Source of the DNA: Haematobia irritans
Taxonomy: Eukaryota; Arthropoda; Insecta; Diptera; Muscidae
NCBI RefSeq assembly: GCF_050003625.1
Contig: NC_134399.1
Span: 222,574,975-222,638,974, forward strand
DNA: 64,000 nt
Reading direction: 5' to 3'
Shown in pieces: positions 56,793-64,000 of the stretch (its first letter is position 1; each line of letters opens with the position of its first letter). The position numbers and the translations under genes are program-made. The notes beneath the pieces are model-generated. The model was not told the origin of the DNA. It searched no databases and saw only the letters and a list, made by a program, of their open reading frames with translations.

Positions 56793-57295
56793 AACATTCT
56801 GTAAAGAAATTTTAATTTCAATAAAATTTAAAATTTTTCTTTAATTTTACTTCCTATAATAAAGTCATGTACGTTTGATGTAAGGCCACTTTTAATGTAA
56901 ATAAACACATTTTATTTAAAATTTTAAATTTTATTTAAAATTTTAAATTTGTCCGTTCAAATAATCGTAATGATAATATATTAGAACCTAGATTTAAAGC
57001 TAGATTGAGTTGTTTCCAGAAAAATATTTTAAAGAAATCGTATTGACATGAAAAACAAAATCCTAAAGTGAAGTAAAAAATTTTTGGATCAAAGTTAACT
57101 TTTGTTAGTGTTGTTTACTTATTTTAAAGACGTTTTTCTTTGAAACATGGCATAATTTCTACTTGAAGTCATCTCTGTATTTGGAAACTTAAGTTGTTGT
57201 TATTGGACTCTGAAGAAAAACGTGGAAAAAACTAATAAAATAAAACGGATTGTCCGTTTCCGCTTTTTTTCCCGTGTACATTATAGACAGAACTT
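56793..57295. repeat. Diverged AT-rich repeat (family E-like)
   Basis: Shares the word set of 45515-46089 (ATCCTAGATTTAAAGC-type against AACCTAGATTTAAAGCTAGA). Class unknown. Confidence 0.4.
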
Positions 57296-58555
57296 CATTA
57301 TACCCTGCGCCAAACTGTGGAACAGGGTATTAAAAGTTAGTGCATATGTTTGTAACACCCAAAATGAGACGAGATAGACACATGGTGTCTTTGGCAATAA
57401 TGCTCAGGGTGGGTCCCTGAGTCGATATAACCATGTTCGTCTGTCCGTGAACACATTTTTGTAATCAAAGTCTAGGTCGCAGTTTTAGTCCCATCGACTT
57501 CAAATTTGGCACAAGTATGTCTTTTGGCTCAGAATAGATCGCTATTGATTTTGGAAGAAATTGGTTCAGATTTAGATATAGCTCCCATATATATATTTCG
57601 CCCGATATGGACTTATATGGCCCCAGAAGCCAGAGTTTTACACTAATTTGCTTAAAATTATGCACAAGATGAACAATTAGTAATATAGTCAAGTGTGCCA
57701 AATTTTATTGAAATCGGTTCAGATTTAGATATAGCTTCCATATATATCTTTCGCCCGATATGGACTAATACGGTCCTAGAAGACAGAGTTTTACCCCAAT
57801 TTGGTTGAAATTTCGCACAGGGAGTAGAATTAGCATTGTTGTCAAGTGTGCCGAATTTTATTGAAATCGGTTCAGATTTAGATATAGCTCCCATATATAT
57901 CGTTCGTTCGTATTCGTTCGTTCATATGACCACAGTGGCCATTCTTTTACTCCGATTTAATTGAAATTTTGCACAGGGAGTAGAATTTGCATTGTAGCTA
58001 TGCGTGCCAAATTTGATTGAAATCGGTTCAGATTTATATATACTTCCCATATATAGCTTTAGGCCGATTTACACAAATATGACCACAGAGGCCAATTTTG
58101 TGCTCCGATTTAGTTGACATTTTGCACAGAGAGTAGAATTAGCATTGTAGCTATGCGTGCCAAATTTGGTTGAAATCGGTTCGGATTTAGATATATCTCC
58201 CATATATAGCTTTCGCCCGATTTACACTCATATGACCACAGAGGCCAACTTTAAACTCCGATTTAGTTGAAATTTTGCACAGGTAGTAGAATTAGCATTG
58301 TTGCTATGCGTGCCAAATTTGGTTGAAATCGGTTCAGATTTAGATATAGCTCCAATATATATATTTTCCTGATTTTGAAAAAAATTGTCAAAATACCAAC
58401 ATTTTCCTTGTAAAATCGCCACTGCTTAGTCGAAAAGTTGTAAAAATTACTCTAATTTTCCTAAAATTCTAATACATATATATGGAGCGATAAATCATAA
58501 ATAAACTTTTGCGATGTTTCCTTAAAATTGCTTCAGATTTAAATGTTTCCCATAT
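57296..58555 (-). mobile_element. Family B copy B6, inverted
   Basis: Terminal hairpin TATACCCTGCGCCAAACTGT, core, and about seven minus-strand units. The GC-hairpin end is replaced by the start of the next copy at TTTCCCATATTTATACCC. Confidence 0.8.
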
Positions 58556-58697
58556 TTATACCCTTCACCACTACTGCGGTACAGGGTATAATAAGTTTGT
58601 GCATTTGTATGTAACGCCAAGAAGGAAATGTCTGAGACCCATCGTTTAGTATACCGATCGTCTTAGAATTAAATTCTGAGTCGATTTAGCGATGTCC

Positions 58698-58735
<38 letters not shown>

Positions 58736-60118
58736 CTGTCTGTATGTTGATGTATTTTTGTGTGCAAAGTACAGCTCGCAGTTTTAGTCCGATTGTCCTA
58801 AAATTTGGTGTATGGTCCTGTTTCGGCTCAAAGACGACCCCTACTAATTTTGGAAAAAATCGGTTCAGATTTAGATATAGCCGCCATATATATTTTTCAC
58901 CGATCTGGTCATAATTGGCGTGTATATCAACCGATCTTCCTCAAATTCCGTACATGCGAATATTTTATGAGTCTCGAAAAACTTGCAGAATATCAGCCAA
59001 ATCGGTTCAGATTTAGATATAGCTCCCATATATAGCTTTCGACCGATTTACACTCATTTGCCCACAGAGGCCAATTTTTTGCTGCGATTTAGTTGAAATT
59101 TTGCACAGGGAGTAGAATTAGCATTATAGCTGTGCATGTCAAATTTGGTTGAAATCGGTTCAGATTTAGATATATCTCCCATATATAGCTTTCGCCCGAT
59201 TTACACTCAAATGACCACAGAGGCCAATTTTTTGCTCCGATTTAGTTGAAATTTTGCACAAAGAGTAGAATTAGTATTGTAGCTATGTGAGTCAAATTTG
59301 GTAGAAATCGGTTCAGATTTAGATATAGCTCCCATATATAGCTTTCGCCCGATTTACACTCATATGACCACAGAGGCCAATCTTTTACTCCGATTTAATT
59401 GAAATTTTGCACAGGGAGTAGAATTAGCATTGTAGCTATGCGTGCCAAATTTGGTTGAAATCGATTCAGATTTAGATATATCTCCCATATATATCTTTCG
59501 CCCGATTTACACTCATATGACCACAGAGGCCAATTTTTTGCTCCGATTTAGTTGAAATTTTGCAAAGGGAGTAGAATTAGCATTGTTGCTATGCGTGCAA
59601 ATTAGGTTGAAATCGGTGCAGAATTAGATATAGCTCCCATATATATGTTTTTCTGATTTGGACAAAAATTGTCAAAATACCAAAATTTTCCTTGTAAAAC
59701 CGCCACTGCTTAGTCGAAAAGTTGTAAAAATGTCGCTAATTTTCCTAAACTTCTAATACATATATATCGAGCAATAAATCATAAATAAACTTTTGCGAAG
59801 TTTCCTTAAAATTGCTTCAGATTTAAATGTTTCCCATATTTTTATACCCTGCTCCACACTGTGGAACAGGGTATTATAAGTTATTTTTACTAACATTGTG
59901 TTCCACCACTTAAATTTTGAGTCTATAGATTTTGTAGAAGTCTATCAAATTCTGTCCAGATCGAGTGATATTTAAATGTATGTATTTGGGACAAACCTTT
60001 ATATATAGCCCCCAACACATTTAACGGATGTGATATGGTATCGAAAATTTAGATTTACAAAGTGGTGCAGGGTATAATATAGTCGGCCCCGCCCGACTTT
60101 AGACTTTCCTCACTTGTT
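58556..60118 (-). mobile_element. Family B copy B7, inverted, variant core with GTCT microsatellite
   Basis: It starts ATACCCTTCACCACTACTGC, a variant terminal hairpin, and its core has a run of GTCTGTCTGTCTGTCTGTCT (58687-58742). About seven minus-strand units follow; TCCCATATATA markers near 59180, 59331 and 59484 are spaced about 153 bp. A further standard hairpin lies at 59842, then the GC hairpin and CTTTCCTCACTTGTT. Confidence 0.8.
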
Positions 60119-60310
60119 TTTTACTAAAATTGTGTTCCACCCTAATTATTAGCCAACTTAAATTTTGAGTTTATAGATTTTGTAAAAGTCTATCAAATTC
60201 AACCAACACATTTGACGGATGTGATATGGTATCGAAAATTTAGATCTACAAAGTGGTGCAGGGTATAATATAGTCGTCTCCGCCCGACTTTAGACTTTCC
60301 TTACTTGTTG
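60119..60310 (-). mobile_element. Family B, extra GC-hairpin end
   Basis: TTTTTACTAAAATTGTGTTC to GACTTTCCTTACTTGTTG, a second tandem GC-hairpin end beside B7. Confidence 0.75.
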
Positions 60311-61340
60311 TAAATAAATATATTCTATTTCCTCTGATTAAATTATATAAAATTTATACAGCCAATAACGAGTATTATGTGTCATTAGAGTTCCTTTAAA
60401 TTTATTACCACACTAATATAATTAATTCATCAAGTGTTTTTTCTTCATGCGATGTAATCAACTATAAAATTTATTGTTGTAAATATTTTTCTCTTTTCAC
60501 AATAATCTCAATGGAAACATAAATCGTTATCTAAAAATGTAACAAAAACAAACAAAAGAAACTTTTCATTGCATATAAATTTCCCATTTGAAATGATGCC
60601 AAAAAGGCGGAGCCTGCTCTCGTAAATAGCAACGCCCCAATTGACAGCGCAGTAAAAAAAAAATCGTTTGACCTTTGCTTTTGGAGAACACTGGGAGCAA
60701 ACATCTTTGTGTGCGTGCGCTTATATAGCTACATGAGTGAAATGTGGGGTATATAACGAAAAAGGAGGAGCCATGTTCATAACAAGACCAGCTGTAGTTA
60801 GATTGAATATTGGAGAGCATAAAAGAGAAAAGAGAAAAGGGAGAGTTGGAGATAAAAGTGAGTAGCTAGTGTTTATGTATATAACACAGACTATGTTTTT
60901 TCGTTTGTATTGGTGTGGAGGTACCTATCGAGGTGGAGGTTATCGTAGAGTATATAAACATGTTTTTCCTTTTTTCAGGTTGTTTTGGTTTGATTGGTAT
61001 GTGTTAAGTAACTTGTGTGGTAAAGAGCTCCAATGTGTAAGAGAGAGTGTATGGTTATGGGCACAATGCGGTGATGTATGATTAATATTAATTGCTTTGC
61101 AATACCCATACGCCACAATGGCTGGAGAATACTGGGGAATAGTGCTTACAAAATGTTAACATATGTTTAAAACACACTCGTAAGTGTAGTATGGTATTTT
61201 TTTTTGTATTAAAAAATATTGCCGGTATTATTTTCAATAACTTTTTTAAATTTTCGAGTTGAAAATTACTTTATTTTTGCCGTTACATTATCAAAATGAT
61301 CAAACTTAAAAAAAGGCATGTCAGTTTCCACTAATGATTT
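60311..61340. other. Non-repetitive DNA
   Basis: 60590-60850 is less AT-rich than its surroundings and has GGGTATATAACG, but there is no open frame or other support for a promoter. A 70-codon frame at 60869-61081 has no recognised motif. Confidence 0.45.
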
Positions 61341-61480
61341 TGGTATTTGTTCTGAGCCAAAGAAGAGGAGAATTGAAGTAAGGGCACATTTAAGACATGA
61401 TTCTCTTTCAAATTTAAGTTTTGCGTACTTGATTCTAGGAAACATTACAAACGTGTTAACGACAGCTTAAATTTTCAAAT
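61341..61480 (+). repeat. Family E repeat, copy 2, left part
   Basis: GAGCCAAAGAAGAGGAGAAT and TGATTCTCTTTCAAATTTAA correspond to 29937-30010. The copy is split and resumes near 62340 (ATAAAGTGTTAAAAACAACT). Confidence 0.5.
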
Positions 61481-61935
61481 TCAAATTTGTCGCAAAGTTG
61501 TAAACATCGTAAACGTCACATACACGTCGTAAATATAGAAAAAGTAACAAACGTCACAAACTCAATATATTTCGGTCGATTAGACTAAGCAGCGAATTCG
61601 ATGATATCAAAATTGATGACATGTGCAAAGACGTTTCAATTTTAAGGAATGTTTATAAAATTATTAACGAATTTAAAAAACTTGTGAGTAGACTTATTTC
61701 ATTTGGGAGAATCTAATACAAAATTACTATAAACTGCTCGATGGTGCAGTAAACGCGATGGGCTCATAATTAACCTTTCACAAATTTCTGCAGAAACTGG
61801 AAGGAAGGAAAATCACTACTTAAGTAATGTATAAATGCACAGCTGTTTAGAGAGAATTTTATAAAATCCCTTTTTGGCTTATTAGAGCCAATTTTTTTGC
61901 ATCCCCTTATCGAGGAGCCAAACTAAATTAATTGT
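61481..61935. other. Inserted DNA of unknown class within family E
   Basis: Contains repeated TCGTAAACGTCACA words (61508-61555) and, at 62250-62300, a palindrome around TTTGCGACATACG and CGTATGTGGCAAAAG. These may be parts of one inserted element. Confidence 0.35.
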
Positions 61936-62193
61936 AAGGGCCGATGTTGAATGTGAACCACACCTAAACGCCAAATTTTTTTTCCGAATTTTATTTGACA
62001 TTTCTCTATTTCGGGATTCGTCAATAAACAGAATTGCCGCATTTGGGCGAATGAGAATCCAAGAGTGATTGTCGAAAAACCAATGCACCCACAAAGACTG
62101 ACTGTTTGGTACGGTTTATGGGCTGGCGGAATCATGGGGGCAGTGTTTTATTCAAAATCAACATCGGCCCTTGAAATTTTAACCACCCTTTAA
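61936..62193 (+). pseudogene. Mariner/Tc-type transposase fragment within inverted repeats
   Basis: From 62017 an open frame of 58 codons to TAA at 62191 reads through NKQNCRIWANENP and KPMHPQRLTVWYGLWAGGI. I recognise this as the conserved middle part of a mariner/Tc3-type transposase just after the first catalytic Asp. Inverted repeats AAGGGCCGATGTTGA (61936) and its exact complement (ending 62172) flank it, and TTTTAACCACCC lies just outside on the right. The rest of the transposase is deleted, making a small non-autonomous relic. It is distinct from the Himar1 and DD37E families here. Confidence 0.75.
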
Positions 62194-62470
62194 AAATATT
62201 CACGATTTCTTTTGTTCAAAATAAGGTTTTCTACATTAGGTTTATGACTTTTGCGACATACGTATTATACCATCGTAAACGTATGTGGCAAAAGTCAGAG
62301 TTTGCGACAGGCCAACCCTGATACAGAGCCGACTACAATAAAAAATTGGGCTATGTTTCTAGTAAAATCGACTTTAAAATAAAGTGTTAAAAACAACTCC
62401 TATTTTTAAACACTTTTTACCTTTCTAGCCAAGATGCAAAAAGTCAAAAAATTTCATTAATTTTGACACG
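62194..62470. other. Mixed non-coding DNA with family E tail
   Basis: Palindrome near 62250-62300 and family E sequence at 62340-62460. Confidence 0.4.
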
Positions 62471-63532
62471 TTTTTATACCCTGGTCCACAAGTTAGTGCA
62501 TATGTTTGCAACACCCAGAAGGAGACGAGATAGACACATGGTGTCTTTGGCAAAAATGCTAAGGGTGGGCTCGGTATAGCGATGTCCGTCTGTCCGTGAA
62601 CACATTTTTGTAATCAAAGTCTAGGTCGCAGTTTTAGTCCAATCGACTTCAAATTTGGCACAAGTATGTGTTTTGGCTCAGAATAGATCCCTATTGATTT
62701 TGGAAGAAATCGGTTCAGATTTAGATATAGCTCCCATATATATATATTTCGCCCGATATGGACTTATATGGTCCCAGAAGCCAGAGTTTTACCCTAATTT
62801 TCTTAAAATTTTGCACAAGAAGAACAATTAGGTCAAGTGTGCCAAATTTTGTTGAAATCGGTTCAGATTTAGATATAGCTCCCATATATATCTTTCGGCC
62901 GATAAGGACTAATACGGTCCCAGAAGCCAGATTGGTTGAAATTTTGCACAGGGAGTAGAATTAGCATTGTAGCTATGCGTGCAAAATTTGGTTGAAATCG
63001 GTTCAGATTTAGATATAGCTCCAATATATAGCTTTCGGCCGATTTACACTCATATGACCACAGCTGCCAATTTTTTTGGTCCGATTTAGTTGAAATTTTG
63101 CACAGGGAGTAGAATTAGCATTGTTGCTATGCATGCCAAATTTGGTTTAAATCGGTTCAGATTTAGATATAGCTCCCATATATAGCTTTCACCCGATTTA
63201 CACTCATATGACCACATAGACCAATTTTTAAATTCGATTTCGTTGACATTTTGCACAGGGAATAGAATTAGCATTGTTGCTATGCGTGCCAAATTTGATT
63301 GAAATCGGTTCAGATTTAGATATAGCTCCCATATATATGTTTTTCTGGTTTCGACAAAAATGGTCAAAATACCAACATTTTCCTTGTAAAATCGCCTCTG
63401 CTTAGTCGAAAAGTTGTAAAAATGACTCTAATTTTCCTAAACTTCTAATACATATATATCGAGCGATAAATCATAAATAAACTTTTTCGAAGTTTCCTTA
63501 AAATTGCTTCAGATTTAAACGTGTCCCATATT
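62471..63532 (-). mobile_element. Family B copy B8, inverted
   Basis: TATACCCTGGTCCACAAGTT is a deleted terminal hairpin. The core GTCCGTCTGTCCGTGAACAC and about five units follow. It runs directly into the next copy at CGTGTCCCATATTTATACCC. Confidence 0.8.
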
Positions 63533-64000
63533 TATACCCTGCGCCACACTGTGGAACAGGGTATTATAAGTTAGTGCATATGTTTGTAACACCCAGAAGG
63601 AGACGAGATAGACACATGGTGTCTTTGGCAATAATGCTCAGGGTGGGTCCCTGGGTCGATATAACCATGTCCGTCTGTCCGTCTGTCTGTGAACACATTT
63701 TTGTGATCAAAGTCTAGGTCGCAATTTAAGTCCAATCACCTTCAACTTTGGCACATGTTCCTAATTTGGGTCAGAATAGAACCCTATTGATTTGGGAAAA
63801 AATCGGTTCAGATTTAGATATAGCTCCCATATATATATTTCGCACGATATGGACTAATATGGGCACAGCAGCCAGAGTTTTATACCGATTTGCTTGAAAT
63901 TTTGTACAAACATAACACATAGTCGTATAGTCAAGTGTGCAAAATTTGATTGAAATCGGTTCAGATTTAGATATAGCTCCCATATATATCTTTCGCCCGA
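63533..64000 (-). mobile_element. Family B copy B9, inverted, runs off the window
   Basis: Terminal hairpin TATACCCTGCGCCACACTGT with GGAACAGGGTATTATA, core with GTCCGTCTGTCCGTCTGTCT, and the first unit. The GC-hairpin end lies beyond the window. Confidence 0.82.

Noticed and set aside
60590..60850. Promoter with TATA box (GGGTATATAACG)
   Set aside because: No open frame or transcript evidence follows; a TATA-like word is common in this AT-rich DNA.

Overview
The window comes from a higher fly, most likely a muscid such as a horn fly, stable fly or house fly. The base composition is AT-rich. Three mariner copies have termini and coding remnants that match the Himar1/irritans type first described from Haematobia irritans. 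Dispersed repeats carry the TA and GTCY (GTCC/GTCT) core that I recall for dipteran mini-me/DINE elements. I see no intact host protein gene, rRNA gene or functional tRNA gene. The window reads as intergenic or intronic DNA largely built from nested, decaying mobile elements.

The backbone is a set of non-autonomous, Helitron-like (mini-me/DINE/HINE-type) repeats in three related families, here called A, B and C. Each has a GC-rich hairpin next to an ACAAGTA end, then ACCCTSCACCA-type sequence, then tandem units of about 153 bp, then a GACGGACGGACATG plus ATATATATACTTTATA core, and finally a second hairpin at the other end. Plus strand in the feature list means the GC-hairpin end lies at the lower coordinate. 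Family A occupies 299-5704, 7186-10773, 38681-38888, 46090-46846 and 52627-54162. Family B occupies 20635-22767, 39539-41868, 47118-47937, 50432-52440, 57296-60310 and 62471-64000. Family C occupies 12190-13892 (interrupted), 48478-49764 and 55140-56792.

Family A also carries an array of a 29-bp AT-rich unit (consensus near GACAAAATTTTCTATAGAAA plus TAAAATTTT) at a fixed internal place. The same unit forms large satellite-like blocks at 13893-17500, 23153-25415 and 30840-35945. A foldback element with arms of about 170 bp sits inside or against these arrays at five places.

Class II elements include three dead Himar1-like mariners (8137, 20677, 37516), two dead Tc1-like elements whose transposase has DD37E spacing (12278, 26227), a fragment of another mariner/Tc transposase (61936), a 518-bp hAT-like element with a perfect 8-bp target duplication (7448-7965) plus half of a second copy, and two further small inverted-repeat elements (27559, 47159). 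Retroelements include a tRNA-headed SINE (three full and several partial copies) and a LINE reverse-transcriptase remnant at 19880-23152. That LINE is split by a family B element, which is itself split by a mariner. A composite repeat carrying two divergently oriented tRNA-like promoters occurs twice (41869-43520 and 49895-50431); the first copy is interrupted by an insert with 290-bp direct repeats.

The most interesting structural points are: three diverged families keep exactly the same 153-bp (51-codon) monomer, open in the same frame; the 29-bp satellite appears to arise as an internal module of family A; there are several clear nested insertions with readable target duplications; and a stretch near 43.8-44.7 kb looks like a decayed, unrecognised coding sequence.
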